From the NCBI GenBank assembly GCA_947449765.1, contig CANFSP010000003.1:62001-126000 (forward strand): 64,000 bases of DNA. Direction: 5' to 3'. Positions 36,666 through 46,267 of this stretch are shown in pieces. Every line of letters starts with the position of its first letter. Positions within the stretch are counted from its first letter, which is position 1. Below the pieces are notes generated by a model. The model was not told where the DNA came from. It did not search any database and saw only the letters and a program-made list of their open reading frames with translations. The translations under genes were made by a program, and so were the position numbers. The DNA comes from Actinomycetota bacterium (GTDB lineage: Bacteria; Actinomycetota; Actinomycetes; Actinomycetales; Microbacteriaceae).

Positions 36666-38315
36666 CTATTCCGAGGAACCGGATGAGCGAGACCGGCGCG
36701 CGCGTACTTGGTGAATAAGGTGCCTGAGGACAGCTCTGCCCTCATTGAATTCAACTGAACGCAACACGAACAACGAAGCAACGTAAATCACGGTGACGAC
36801 AATGCCGATGATGACCATGGCAAGGAAAGCCGAACCGAAACTCGCAATCGCAAAACCGTTTGCCGAAAATCCGCCTAGTGCCGCATTCACGAGCAAGCCG
36901 ACGACGATTGAAAGGACGGCTGCCGCCGTTGCCCGAGCAAGCGAGCGTGTGACAGCGGGATTCATTGACACTCCCAAGCGCTTTCGAACCAAGTAGGCAG
37001 CAAGCAGAGTCTGGGCGGTTCCCACGACACTCAAACTGGCCGCCACGCCCACGACGATGAGGTTCTTAGGCAAAAAGGCACAGGCAACAACGGCGCCGCA
37101 GACCAAAACTGACTGAAATAAAACGACCAAGAACGGCGTTCTCCCGTCACCTAAGGCAAAAAAAACGCGAAGGAGCACATGGAGAGCGCTAAAGGCCGGA
37201 AGGCCCACGATGAGGACGACGAGTATCGTCGCGAGAGCCGTCGACTCACTAAATGTCTGTGTGAAGAGTCGAGAAAACGGGATGGAGATGGCAATCATTC
37301 CGGCTCCTGCCCACATCAGTAGTGCGAGGATACGCCGGATGGCATCCGACGTATCGGAGTGAAGCCCGGTGAGATTGTTGTTGGAGGCGTGGTTCGACAT
37401 CCGGGTGAAGTATGCGGTTGCGAGCGAAACAGTGATGATCGAGTGGGGAAGCATGAACCCGAGCCATGCGGTCTGAAGCGCAAAAACCGAGGCGTCCTCT
37501 CCCGAAGCAATGGACGAAACGTTTGTCTCAACAAGCCCGGCAAGCTGTGACAAAAGAATCATGCCCATCGTCCAGCCCGCGACCTTGCCGGTTTCCCGCA
37601 GACCCACACCACGCCAGTTGAAATCGAACCTGAACTTGATGTTCATTTTGCGCCAAAAAACAAACAAAATGAGTGCCTGGGCGGCGATACCAGCTGTTGC
37701 CGTGCCACCAATGAGAGCGATCATTTGTGGCGTCCACGTGGACACGCTGCGAACACCGGCGCTGTCCGCTCCGAATAAGGCAATGAATGCGATCAGGCCA
37801 GAAATGGCTATGACGTTGTTGAACACGGGAGACCACGTTGCAGGACCAAACATGCTGCGTCCGTGAAGGATCTCTGCGAGCAACGTATACAGCCCGTAAA
37901 AGAAAATCTGAGGCAGACACCAGTACGCGAAGGCAGTTGCTAAGGCCAGTTGTTCATGAGACCAATTTGAGGCGTAAATACTCACCAGAACGGGCGCTGC
38001 CAGAGTGGCAATCAGTGTGGTTGCCGTGAGGCCAACGAGAGCTATCGTGATGAGCTTGCTGATGTAGCTTGAACCGCCATCATGGTGTGATGCTGATTTG
38101 GCGATGGCCGGCACGAGAGTTGCACCAATAACGCCACCCGCGACGATTGCGTAGAGATTGTTTGGCAATTGGTTTGCGACGGCAAACGAGTCGGCTCCCG
38201 CGGAGGCAACGACACCAAGCGCCTGAGCGAGAACGATGGTCTTAGCGAACCCAAAAACCCGGGACGCGATGGTACCCAGACCCATGATTGAGCTTGCTCT
38301 GACCAAACTAGACAT
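36666..38315 (-). CDS. murJ: lipid II flippase MurJ
   Basis: A 549-residue MOP-superfamily flippase with about 14 membrane helices. The start ATG 38315 overlaps the DUF6049 stop by eight bases. Family features include SIMGLGTIASRVFGFAKTIVLAQALG at the N-terminus and the NLYAIVAGGVIGATLVPA segment. In contrast to mycobacterial MurJ there is no C-terminal pseudokinase/extracellular extension; the protein ends shortly after the last helix with a basic Arg/Ser tail. It acts with Ddl, RodA and PbpA, also encoded here. Confidence 0.94.
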   Translation of the reverse strand: MSSLVRASSIMGLGTIASRVFGFAKTIVLAQALGVVASAGADSFAVANQLPNNLYAIVAGGVIGATLVPAIAKSASHHDGGSSYISKLITIALVGLTATTLIATLAAPVLVSIYASNWSHEQLALATAFAYWCLPQIFFYGLYTLLAEILHGRSMFGPATWSPVFNNVIAISGLIAFIALFGADSAGVRSVSTWTPQMIALIGGTATAGIAAQALILFVFWRKMNIKFRFDFNWRGVGLRETGKVAGWTMGMILLSQLAGLVETNVSSIASGEDASVFALQTAWLGFMLPHSIITVSLATAYFTRMSNHASNNNLTGLHSDTSDAIRRILALLMWAGAGMIAISIPFSRLFTQTFSESTALATILVVLIVGLPAFSALHVLLRVFFALGDGRTPFLVVLFQSVLVCGAVVACAFLPKNLIVVGVAASLSVVGTAQTLLAAYLVRKRLGVSMNPAVTRSLARATAAAVLSIVVGLLVNAALGGFSANGFAIASFGSAFLAMVIIGIVVTVIYVASLFVLRSVEFNEGRAVLRHLIHQVRARRSRSSGSSE

Positions 38316-40287
38316 CTCTGAGCACCTTACGCCTGCGGACGGTTCGGAAGATACCGGCAATCACGAGGAGACCGAAAACGGCACCGAGTGCGATAAGCCC
38401 CCATGACTCCCAATCGGCTCTGACGTTAACCGGAATGGTCTGTGCTGAACCGATCGGGACGCCATCGCGACTGAACAGCGCTACGTCGATGTCGACAGAA
38501 CCACTCCCAACACGAGCAGTTACCGGTAGGTAAGAACGAATTTGTGAATTCGCCTCAATTTGAACGGGGATGTCATTACCAATGACAATTCGAGCATTGG
38601 ACGGGCTCGCCCTGAGAACAACGAGAACCGGAGAGGGCAAGTCGTTTCGAACAACGATGGGGATTCGCGCTTGGCCGCCCACCATGTTGATTGTGCTGCT
38701 CGGCACGATTGCAACGGCATTGAGTATGTCATTCGTCATCGTGGTGTTGACGCCAACAGCCTCGGGCCAATCGATTCGATTCATCCAGGCAATTGAAAGA
38801 CAGGACGCGAGTCGCCTGCTTCCCGGGTTGATGACGAGAGACGGTTCACGCGCAATCTCAGAGAAAGAGTTAAGTGTTGATTGATTCGTTAGCAACTGAG
38901 AAATCAGGGCGAGACGATCGGCAGATTCCGGGTGAGAAATGAGTGTCGCGTCGTGGGACTCCGAGCTCATCACGTCTCGTAATGACGTGGATGACGCCCA
39001 CGTGATGGACGTCGCAGCGCGAAGCGTTGCTTCGAACGCTCCCGAACTGAAGCCACTCGAAACGCTCCTCTCGAAAGACGCGACAACGTGAACCGGCTTA
39101 TTGGCGTCGGTAGCGTACGTCGCCAAGTATGACGACACGCACGATGCACTCTTCATCAAATCGACCCCATTTTGCGCAGTCGATCCCCGAGCCAAACAGC
39201 CGGAAATGTCCTCGCTCACGACAACACTGTTGTGACCCGCGACTGACACGTGACCCTGCGAGGAATCCGCGTCGAGATTGGCTGATGAAACGAGAATGGT
39301 CTTGTCTTTCCCAGGGGCAAGAGCGTCAAGATTCGAGTCCGCAATCGTATTTGACGCGGGCCACAGAAGACTCGACAAGGATGGCGACCAGCCCGGCCAC
39401 GAGCCAGTCGAGTTCGCGAGATTGGGTAAATCTGAAATGCCGGGTGCAATGATTTCAGGCGCCCCCGCCTGCAGTGGCCCCGTGAGATCGGAATCCGCGT
39501 AGGTTAGCCAAAATCCTTCTCGCCCAGATTCCCGCAGTTTTTCTAGCCACAACTGAGCAGTTTGCGGAGCCGCGGAACCGAGGGCCGAAATTGACGTCGT
39601 GATTCGAGGGTCCACGGCGAGCGTTACGGGCGCGCCACTGGCAGCTTTTAACATTTGAGCGAGCCGACCCCGTGATTCGGTTGCTTGCGTGAGTGACTCC
39701 GCATTCATGAGACCTAGTGTGGATGCCTCACTGACCAAGGGCACGATGACTCGGAAACCAACTGGTTCCGGCGGCGCGTCGCCGATGTTAACGATGCTCG
39801 TGGTTGCGTGACTGAGCACCCGTGAATCGACTGAATGGCTGGCCAGTAGTCCTACGGTTCCCCACGAGCGAAAACTCGGCAGGGCGGTTTCTGAAAACGA
39901 AAACGTAACGGTTGCGGACTGTTCTGGGGCGATGTCGGGCACGGTCGCGGTGCCGAGCAACACCGCATTCCCAGGAGGAGCTGCATCGACCTTCAGCCAA
40001 CTTCGCAGTTCATCAGGAGTGCTCAAAACATCTTCGCTGGCCTCAAGGTCAAGTTTTCCGACGGGAAGAGGCAACGTCGATTCGTTGTGCACGGAAATGA
40101 GGAGGGTGACAGTCTCACCCGAGGACACCTGAGGCTCAAAAGACGCAAGAGAAACCGAGCTTGCCAGCTCCTGAGAGTGGGCCGGAGGGATAAATCCCGT
40201 GGTGAGAAAACATAAGACCGCGAGAGCGCTACTGGCTGTGAGTAACGTTGAACGACTGCTCATTCGTCGACTCGCCATAGCGCTCAT
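38308..40287 (-). CDS. DUF6049 family exported membrane protein
   Basis: A 659-residue protein with GAGGAGAACC just before ATG 40287. A signal peptide covers about 1-38 (ALAVLCFLTTGFIPPAHS). A long extracytoplasmic region follows, with beta-rich segments near both ends (SSGETVTLLISVHNE and IPIVVRNDLPSPVLVVLRAS) resembling Ig-like folds. One transmembrane helix is near the C-terminus (WGLIALGAVFGLLVIAGIF), followed by a basic tail. Coupled to murJ and divergent from cca, as in other actinobacteria. A cell envelope role is likely by context, without direct evidence. Confidence 0.88.
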   Translation of the reverse strand: MSAMASRRMSSRSTLLTASSALAVLCFLTTGFIPPAHSQELASSVSLASFEPQVSSGETVTLLISVHNESTLPLPVGKLDLEASEDVLSTPDELRSWLKVDAAPPGNAVLLGTATVPDIAPEQSATVTFSFSETALPSFRSWGTVGLLASHSVDSRVLSHATTSIVNIGDAPPEPVGFRVIVPLVSEASTLGLMNAESLTQATESRGRLAQMLKAASGAPVTLAVDPRITTSISALGSAAPQTAQLWLEKLRESGREGFWLTYADSDLTGPLQAGAPEIIAPGISDLPNLANSTGSWPGWSPSLSSLLWPASNTIADSNLDALAPGKDKTILVSSANLDADSSQGHVSVAGHNSVVVSEDISGCLARGSTAQNGVDLMKSASCVSSYLATYATDANKPVHVVASFERSVSSGFSSGAFEATLRAATSITWASSTSLRDVMSSESHDATLISHPESADRLALISQLLTNQSTLNSFSEIAREPSLVINPGSRRLASCLSIAWMNRIDWPEAVGVNTTMTNDILNAVAIVPSSTINMVGGQARIPIVVRNDLPSPVLVVLRASPSNARIVIGNDIPVQIEANSQIRSYLPVTARVGSGSVDIDVALFSRDGVPIGSAQTIPVNVRADWESWGLIALGAVFGLLVIAGIFRTVRRRKVLRDV

Positions 40288-40336
40288 TCTAGGTTCTCCT
40301 CAATAACCCGGCACCTCCACACGTACAATTACAAGA

Positions 40337-41776
40337 ATGCACAGCGTGGCTCAGGCACTCCAAAGCCTTAACAACTTGGCTAAATCGTCACCTGTCGCAT
40401 CCCTGGCTGACGCCTTTCAGGCGGCCCACAAGGAACTCGCGCTCGTCGGTGGTCCCGTGCGAGACGCATTTCTGGGGAAACAACTCACCGATCTTGACTT
40501 TACGACTGACGCTTCTCCTGAAGAAGTGCTTGCCCTCGTCGCGCCCATTGCGGAAGCCGTCTGGGATGTCGGTCGCGCTTTTGGAACGGTTGCTGCTCAA
40601 ATAGGTGGCGAAAAGTGCGAAATCACAACTTACCGAGCAGATTCTTATGATGGGGTGTCGCGAAAACCCGAAGTCCATTTTGGAAAAACACTCGAGGAAG
40701 ATTTGGCCCGCCGAGACTTCACCGTCAACGCGATTGCTGTGCGACTCCCCGAGCTCGTGCTCGTTGATCCTTCGGGAGGTATAGATGACCTCATCGCTAA
40801 AAGAATTTGTGCGCCCGGAGCAGCAACGGATTCATTTGATGACGACCCGCTGCGCATGATGCGAGCGGCACGGTTTGTGTCTCAACTGGGTTTTTCACTG
40901 GATCCAGAAGTTGAGTGGGCCATGCAGGAGCGAGCTGCATCAATCCAACGAATCTCTTTAGAACGAGTGAACGAAGAGCTCAGCAAACTCTTATCGACGC
41001 CAGACCCGGCTGAGGGGATTCGGATTTTGGTGACATCGGGAATTACCGATTACGTGTTACCTGAACTGAGCGCTCTGAGGCTTGAGGTTGATGAGCATCA
41101 CCATCACAAGGACGTTTACGAGCATTCGCTGACTGTGCTTAGTCAGGCCATTGCTCTTGAGGGCGAGAGATTCCCACATGTAGCTCCGGACCTGACGCTG
41201 CGATTAGCTGCGCTGTTGCACGACATCGGGAAACCGGCGACACGCAAGCTGGAGGCGGGCGGAGCTGTGAGTTTCCATCATCACGACGTGGTTGGTGCCA
41301 AACTCGCGCGTAAGAGACTCAAGGAACTCCGCTTCGACAACGAAACGGTGAAAAACGTCTCACTCCTCATTGAGCTTCACCTTCGCTTTTTTGGGTATTC
41401 AGAAAATGCCTGGACGGACTCGGCGGTGCGCCGTTATGTGAGAGACGCGGGATCTCAGTTAGCGAGACTGCATATTCTCACCCGCGCGGATGTGACGACG
41501 CGGAACAAGAAAAAGGCACAGTTTCTTGCGCACGCTTACGACGACATTGAACGTCGAATTGACGAGATTGCCGCATCCGAAGAGCTTGCGGCTATTCGCC
41601 CGGATCTTGACGGCGAGGACATCATGCGAATTCTTAACCTCAGTCCTGGTAAAGACGTAGGCCGGGCTTATGGATTCCTGATGAATGTCCGACTCGACGA
41701 AGGGCCACTCGGCCGGGAGGAAGCCACGCAGCGACTCCTTTCGTGGTGGAACGACAACAAAAAGTCAGTCAGTTAG
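40337..41776 (+). CDS. cca: CCA tRNA nucleotidyltransferase
   Basis: Adds or repairs the 3' CCA of tRNAs; 479 residues. The catalytic head has LVGGPVRDAFLG and LTDLDFTTDA (the DxD carboxylates), RRDFTVNAIA, and the neck FDDDPLRMMRAARF. A C-terminal HD domain has YEHSL and LLHDIGKPAT, as in actinobacterial PcnA-like forms. It is needed because the two tRNA genes seen in this window lack encoded CCA. Only 49 bases separate it from the divergent DUF6049 gene. Confidence 0.95.
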   Translation: MHSVAQALQSLNNLAKSSPVASLADAFQAAHKELALVGGPVRDAFLGKQLTDLDFTTDASPEEVLALVAPIAEAVWDVGRAFGTVAAQIGGEKCEITTYRADSYDGVSRKPEVHFGKTLEEDLARRDFTVNAIAVRLPELVLVDPSGGIDDLIAKRICAPGAATDSFDDDPLRMMRAARFVSQLGFSLDPEVEWAMQERAASIQRISLERVNEELSKLLSTPDPAEGIRILVTSGITDYVLPELSALRLEVDEHHHHKDVYEHSLTVLSQAIALEGERFPHVAPDLTLRLAALLHDIGKPATRKLEAGGAVSFHHHDVVGAKLARKRLKELRFDNETVKNVSLLIELHLRFFGYSENAWTDSAVRRYVRDAGSQLARLHILTRADVTTRNKKKAQFLAHAYDDIERRIDEIAASEELAAIRPDLDGEDIMRILNLSPGKDVGRAYGFLMNVRLDEGPLGREEATQRLLSWWNDNKKSVS

Positions 41777-41822
41777 CTACCCCGTATTCACCACCTTTCG
41801 TTTGGCAAACATCGGGATGGGT

Positions 41823-41961
41823 TTGTCGCTGTGCACCATTCGCGCATAAACTAGGGAAGTTGTCTGCGCGCCGCCCTCGGTGGCCTCCGCAAATGGCACA
41901 TGTGCAACCCTCCTGCTACAGAGAGTCTGTAGCCGTTTAGTCCGAAGGAGGTGGGTTAGTC
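41823..41961 (+). promoter_or_regulatory. rpsF promoter and structured 5' leader
   Basis: TTGTCG (41823-41828) and TAAACT (41847-41852), 18 bases apart, make a plausible promoter. The leader of about 100 bases that follows contains a palindrome GCACATGTGC (41896-41905) and a perfect hairpin GCTACAGA/TCTGTAGC with loop GAG (41915-41933), then CCG and GAAGGAGG before the rpsF ATG. A bS6:bS18 autoregulatory leader is possible by location, but the fold was not computed. Confidence 0.4.
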
Positions 41962-42354
41962 ATGCATCAGTACGAGTTAATGGTCATCCTCGATCCCGAG
42001 ATCGATGAGCGCACCGTAGCTCCAAGCCTCGACAAGTTTCTCAATGTCGTCCGCAACGACGGCGGATCCATTGAGAACGTTGATATTTGGGGTCGTCGAC
42101 GCCTTGCCTACGAAATTAACAAGAAAAACGAAGGCATTTACGCCGTTGTTAATTTCACGGCGAAGCCGGAATCGACAGTGGAACTCGATCGTCAGTTGAA
42201 ACTTTCTGAAGCCGTTATGCGAACCAAGGTTTTGCGTGCGGAGGAGGCAATCGCCCGAGTTGCCTACGAAGCGAAGTTGGACGCCGAGAAGGCAGCCCGG
42301 AAAGCCAAGGCAGCACCCAAGGCTGCTGCTGCGACGACTGAGCAGGGTGCGTAA
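41962..42354 (+). CDS. rpsF: 30S ribosomal protein bS6
   Basis: A 130-residue ribosomal protein, with a very strong ribosome binding site (GAAGGAGG) 12 bases before ATG. It starts [19 protein letters not shown], as S6 proteins do, and includes [25 protein letters not shown]. The C-terminal 30 residues are Ala/Lys-rich and disordered. It forms a heterodimer with bS18, encoded two genes downstream. First gene of rpsF-ssb-rpsR-rplI. Confidence 0.97.
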   Translation: MHQYELMVILDPEIDERTVAPSLDKFLNVVRNDGGSIENVDIWGRRRLAYEINKKNEGIYAVVNFTAKPESTVELDRQLKLSEAVMRTKVLRAEEAIARVAYEAKLDAEKAARKAKAAPKAAAATTEQGA

Positions 42355-42360
42355 AAGCTC

Positions 42361-42834
42361 ATGGCAGGCGAAACCGTAATCACGGTCGTGGGAAACCTCA
42401 CGAGCGATCCCGAGTTGCGTTACACGCAAAATGGTCTCGCAGTCGCAAACTTCACCATCGCCTCTACTCCGCGGAACTTTGATCGCGCATCCAACGAATG
42501 GAAAGACGGGGAAGCCTTGTTTTTGAGGGCGAGCGTGTGGCGCGAATTCGCAGAACACGTTGCGTCAAGCCTTACGAAAGGCTCACGAGTAATCGTCACT
42601 GGCAGGCTTCGTCAGCGTTCCTATGAAACGAAGGAAGGCGAGAAACGCACCACCATCGAACTTGAGGTGGATGAAATTGGCCCGTCATTGCGGTATGCAA
42701 CCGCGTCGATTAGCCGGGCCGCATCCTCAGGTCGGGGTGGCAGCGGATCTGACGAGCCGTGGGGGGCAGCTCCTGCTGTCGGCGCAGACCCCTGGGGTGC
42801 TCCAGGCGTTGCCCCGGACGACACACCCTTCTAA
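42361..42834 (+). CDS. ssb: single-stranded DNA-binding protein
   Basis: A 157-residue SSB. The OB fold (1-115) includes [19 protein letters not shown] and [31 protein letters not shown] Gly/Ala/Pro/Trp-rich linker follows. The acidic C-terminal peptide is DDTPF, the conserved docking tip for replication partners. Six bases separate it from rpsF, so it is part of the same operon. Confidence 0.97.
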   Translation: MAGETVITVVGNLTSDPELRYTQNGLAVANFTIASTPRNFDRASNEWKDGEALFLRASVWREFAEHVASSLTKGSRVIVTGRLRQRSYETKEGEKRTTIELEVDEIGPSLRYATASISRAASSGRGGSGSDEPWGAAPAVGADPWGAPGVAPDDTPF

Positions 42835-42881
42835 ACAGATATCAGCTAAGCAAGACTTAGCGCGAAACGAAAGAACACATC

Positions 42882-43145
42882 ATGGCTGGAAAAGCAAACG
42901 GCGATCGCCGTAAGCCGCTTCGCGGTGGAAAGGGAGCTAAAGCTCTCGCTCCCGCAAAGGCAATCCGCGTGGGAGTAATTGACTACAAAGACGTCGCTAC
43001 TCTTCGCAAGTTCATTTCCGAGCGTGGAAAAATCCGCGCTCGCCGAATCACTGGTGTCTCTGTGCAGGAGCAACGCCTCATCGCACGCGCTATCAAAAAC
43101 GCGCGTGAGATGGCGCTGCTTCCGTACGCTGGCGCAGGCCGCTAG
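42882..43145 (+). CDS. rpsR: 30S ribosomal protein bS18
   Basis: An 87-residue ribosomal protein. The conserved region starts [53 protein letters not shown]. The N-terminal 28 residues are basic and Gly/Lys-rich. The zinc-binding Cys residues found in some S18 proteins are absent here (Gly-Val-Ile-Asp instead), so this is the C-minus form, which is typical of zinc-independent paralogues. It lies between ssb and rplI. Confidence 0.96.
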   Translation: MAGKANGDRRKPLRGGKGAKALAPAKAIRVGVIDYKDVATLRKFISERGKIRARRITGVSVQEQRLIARAIKNAREMALLPYAGAGR

Positions 43146-43153
43146 GAGTAATC

Positions 43154-43606
43154 ATGTCTAAATTAATTCTCACTAACGAGGTTTCAGGCCTCGGTTCAGC
43201 TGGCGATGTCGTTGAAGTCAAAGACGGCTACGCTCGCAACTACCTCATCCCGCAGGGATTCGCTGTGCAGTGGACTCGCGGCGGGGAGAAGCAGGTATCC
43301 CAGATTCGTGCTGCCCGAGCCGCGCGAGAGCTAGCAACGCTCGAAGAAGCGCAGGCCCTCAAGGCGAAACTCGAGGCAACCAAGATCAAGATTGCCGTGA
43401 AGGTCGGTCGAGACGGACGTCTCTTCGGATCAGTAAAAACTGATCACGTCGCCGCGGCAGTAGCTGAAGCTGGTCTTGGCGATATTGACAAGCGCAAGGT
43501 TGAAATCACGTCGCCGATTAAATTCACGGGCGAACACGGAGTCACGCTTCGCTTGCGTGATGACATCGTGGCGAACATCACTTTGCAGGTTGTTGCTGCC
43601 AAGTAA
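43154..43606 (+). CDS. rplI: 50S ribosomal protein bL9
   Basis: A 150-residue ribosomal protein with the full L9 pattern: N-terminal domain ([28 protein letters not shown]), the long connecting helix (about 42-75), and C-terminal domain ([16 protein letters not shown]). TAGGAG precedes the ATG. It is the last gene before the terminator at 43618. Confidence 0.97.
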   Translation: MSKLILTNEVSGLGSAGDVVEVKDGYARNYLIPQGFAVQWTRGGEKQVSQIRAARAARELATLEEAQALKAKLEATKIKIAVKVGRDGRLFGSVKTDHVAAAVAEAGLGDIDKRKVEITSPIKFTGEHGVTLRLRDDIVANITLQVVAAK

Positions 43607-43617
43607 AGACCATGAAG

Positions 43618-43650
43618 AGTGGCGATGGGCTTGCCCCATCGCCACTTTTT
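43618..43650 (+). terminator. Rho-independent terminator of the rpsF operon
   Basis: Arms AGTGGCGATGGG (43618-43629) and CCCATCGCCACT (43635-43646) pair perfectly over a 5-base loop, followed by five T residues (43646-43650). It starts 12 bases after the rplI stop, a canonical intrinsic terminator. Confidence 0.95.
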
Positions 43651-44044
43651 GTTTCCCATTCCTTGTGAATTCCGCGCCTCTGCCTCGGGAACGGGCTGAG
43701 GCGACGCAATTTTTGTCGAAAAGACGACACGCCGAGACTCCTTATGGACGATGTTGTTCACAAGTCTCAATAAGCACTTGAACCAACTTAAGGCGATCGT
43801 CTGGGGAAAAATAAAACCCCTGATAAACAGGTATTTTCCGAGCGAAATCCCCAACCTGTCCACAGAAGTATCCCCATGTTTTGCACACCGTCACCGGCGT
43901 TTCACCTCAGTAGTCCACAGGGTTATCCACAGCCCTAAGTGGCGATGACCAATCCCCGTACGTACAGTTAGCGAGGGTCTGTGAGAGCCGGACACTGTCC
44001 GTGTTCCGTGCTTAGCTCTATTCACATCGTGACGAGGAAGAATT
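43651..44044. promoter_or_regulatory. dnaB upstream region with a cluster of DnaA-box-like sites
   Basis: This 394-base gap has no convincing gene. It contains TTGTTCACA (43754-43762), CTGTCCACA (43856-43864), TAGTCCACA (43911-43919), each one mismatch from a DnaA box, and a perfect TTATCCACA (43923-43931). An AT-rich patch lies at about 43806-43836. The dnaB promoter must be at its right end. It has as many good boxes as the dnaA-dnaN gap, so it may control dnaB or form an accessory DnaA-binding locus. Confidence 0.6.
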
Positions 44045-45403
44045 ATGTCGATTGCACACATTGCTCCGGCTTCGGGCCAGGGTGAACGAGTGCCGCCACA
44101 TGATTTACTCGCAGAACAGAGCGCTCTCGGCGGCATGCTTCTCAGCAAAGATGCGGTCGCCGACGTTATCGAGGTCGTTCGCGCCAGTGACTTCTACATT
44201 CCCAAGCACGAAGTAATCTACGACGCGATTTTGTCGCTCTACGCACATGGCGAGCCGACAGATGTGATCACTGTTACGGACGAGCTCTCCAAGAGCGGAC
44301 AACTCAGTAAAGCTGGCGGAGTGGAGTACCTTCACACTCTGATTGGTCTCGTCCCCACAGCAGCTAATGCGGGCTACTACGCCACGATTGTTGGCGAGAG
44401 AGCTCTTCTCAGGCGGCTTGTCGAAGCGGGAACGCGAATCGCTCAAATGGGCTATGCGGGTGAAGGTGAAGCTCTCGATCTCGTCAACGAGGCGCAGGCA
44501 GAGATTTATGCCGTGACGGGTAACGCTGAAACGGAAGACTACGTACCGATTAACGTTGCGGTCGATGCCGCACTGCGTGAGATTGAAGCAGCAAAGAGCC
44601 ACGAGGGAATTCTCACTGGAGTTCCCACGGGACTTATCGAGATGGACGACTTGACCAATGGATTGCACCCGGGTCAGCTCATCATTATCGCGGCACGCCC
44701 TGCTCTGGGTAAATCCACGCTTGCCCTCGACTTTGCCCGATCGGCGGCTATCAAGCACGATTTGGCAACGGTATTTTTCTCACTGGAAATGGGACGCAGT
44801 GAGATCGCCATGCGCTTGCTGTCTGCGGAGGCGGGGGTCCACCTGCAACACATGCGCAAAGGCACAGTTGCAAACACCGACTGGACCAAAATTGCCAGCA
44901 CGCGGGGTCGCATCGACTCTGCTCCCCTGTACATCGATGACAGTCCCAACATGACGTTGGTCGAGATACGTGCTAAGTGTCGCCGACTGAAGCAGCGCCA
45001 CGATTTGAAGCTGGTCATCATTGACTACTTGCAACTGATGACTAGCGGAAAGCGAGTCGAAAGCAGACAGCAAGAGGTTTCCGAATTCTCACGCGCCCTC
45101 AAATTGCTGGCAAAAGAGCTCGGAGTTCCCGTTATCGCTTTGTCTCAGCTGAATCGTGGACCAGAGCAACGCACCGACAAGCGACCAGCGTTATCGGATC
45201 TTCGTGAATCCGGCTCGCTTGAACAGGATGCCGATGTGGTTATTTTGTTGCACCGCGAGAGCGCCTATGAAAAAGAGAATTCACGACCTGGCGAGGCTGA
45301 CCTCATTGTCGCCAAACACCGAAATGGACCAACGAAAGACGTGACGGTGGCCTTCCAAGGGCATTACTCGCGCTTTGCCAATATGGGTGATCTCCAGCCT
45401 TAG
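44045..45403 (+). CDS. dnaB: replicative DNA helicase DnaB
   Basis: Hexameric 5'-3' helicase, 452 residues without intein. The N-terminal domain begins PHDLLAEQSALGGMLLSKDA. The RecA-like domain has Walker A ARPALGKSTLALDFA, the LVIIDYLQLM Walker B, and SRALKLLAKELGVPVIALSQLNR. The C-terminus reads EADLIVAKHRNGPTKDVTVAFQGHYSRF. All motifs intact. Its loader candidate is DciA at 23314. It stands alone downstream of the DnaA-box cluster. Confidence 0.97.
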   Translation: MSIAHIAPASGQGERVPPHDLLAEQSALGGMLLSKDAVADVIEVVRASDFYIPKHEVIYDAILSLYAHGEPTDVITVTDELSKSGQLSKAGGVEYLHTLIGLVPTAANAGYYATIVGERALLRRLVEAGTRIAQMGYAGEGEALDLVNEAQAEIYAVTGNAETEDYVPINVAVDAALREIEAAKSHEGILTGVPTGLIEMDDLTNGLHPGQLIIIAARPALGKSTLALDFARSAAIKHDLATVFFSLEMGRSEIAMRLLSAEAGVHLQHMRKGTVANTDWTKIASTRGRIDSAPLYIDDSPNMTLVEIRAKCRRLKQRHDLKLVIIDYLQLMTSGKRVESRQQEVSEFSRALKLLAKELGVPVIALSQLNRGPEQRTDKRPALSDLRESGSLEQDADVVILLHRESAYEKENSRPGEADLIVAKHRNGPTKDVTVAFQGHYSRFANMGDLQP

Positions 45404-45425
45404 CTATCACAGGTACATTTAGACC

Positions 45426-46025
45426 GTGAACGCGATAAGGACTAAACCACTTCGAGAGCGATCCCTTTTTGGTGTTTTCCTGACCCTGCGAGCCATTCCC
45501 GCGGGAGCGGTTGCCATCGCCATCACGTTTTCTGCGAATCACGCAATTATTGTTGGGCAAATTTCCTTCGTGGCCTTCGGGTTGGTAAGCGCCCCCGTGC
45601 TTCTTCTTACCAGCGTCGCGTCGGGATTCCCCCGAAACCTCCGACTACTTTTCCTTCTTGAGGCAGTTGTCACGTTGCTGTCTGCGGCGTTCATGGCGGT
45701 GACTGTGGGCAGCGGCCTTAACGAGAGCTCGGATGCACTTCGAATCTTTACGCTAACGGTGGGTGTTTGGGCTGCCATTTCTTGTCTCGCAGAATTCTTG
45801 TCAAGTAGGTTTTCCGCTCGCAGCGACGAATCACGAGAAATGTTGCTGGTTGCGGTACTCCTAGCCCTCTTAGCGCTCTCCCAACTCCTCTTGCCACTCA
45901 ACGATGTTTTCGCCGTTGGTCTTTTCGGAGCCTTCGCCGCAATCCTCTGCGTCCTCACCGCGATAGCAGGGTTTACTCTCATTACCTCCACTAATCCCCG
46001 GCCCCAGAAAGCAGAACAGGCATGA
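45426..46025 (+). CDS. polytopic membrane protein of unknown function
   Basis: A 199-residue protein starting at GTG 45426, 22 bases after dnaB. Six hydrophobic segments of about 20 residues can be seen, at roughly 18-38, 43-64, 69-90, 103-123, 137-153 and 158-180. The N-terminus is basic (KPLRERS). The arrangement is similar to HdeD/DUF308-type membrane proteins, but no motif secures that. The stop overlaps the next small membrane protein (ATGA), so they form a coupled pair. Confidence 0.7.
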   Translation: MNAIRTKPLRERSLFGVFLTLRAIPAGAVAIAITFSANHAIIVGQISFVAFGLVSAPVLLLTSVASGFPRNLRLLFLLEAVVTLLSAAFMAVTVGSGLNESSDALRIFTLTVGVWAAISCLAEFLSSRFSARSDESREMLLVAVLLALLALSQLLLPLNDVFAVGLFGAFAAILCVLTAIAGFTLITSTNPRPQKAEQA

Positions 46026-46267
46026 GTCTTCCCAGCCGACGAGATCGCTTCAAACCGCTCGAGCTTATTGGGCTCTCCGGCGTGTTAGCCGTCATCTCCG
46101 CGCTCGTTGTCCTCATGGTGAGCAGGGACATCCAGTTCATGCTCATCACTCTTGGCGTAGTTTTTATTATTTGCATTGTCTTTATGGCGACATTCGTTTT
46201 GCTCGCGAAACCAAACAAAGCTGAGCTTGCTGACATCGAGCAACTCGACACTGAGGATCATCACTGA
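46022..46267 (+). CDS. small two-helix membrane protein
   Basis: An 81-residue protein coupled to the previous gene by ATGA. Two transmembrane helices are seen at about 15-33 and 38-62, with a positively charged start (SRRDRFK) and an acidic/His end (EDHH). I do not recognise a family; comparable small proteins next to dnaB occur in Microbacteriaceae. A 13-base tandem duplication (two copies of ACTGAGGATCATC) spans its stop codon. Confidence 0.7.
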   Translation: MSLPSRRDRFKPLELIGLSGVLAVISALVVLMVSRDIQFMLITLGVVFIICIVFMATFVLLAKPNKAELADIEQLDTEDHH

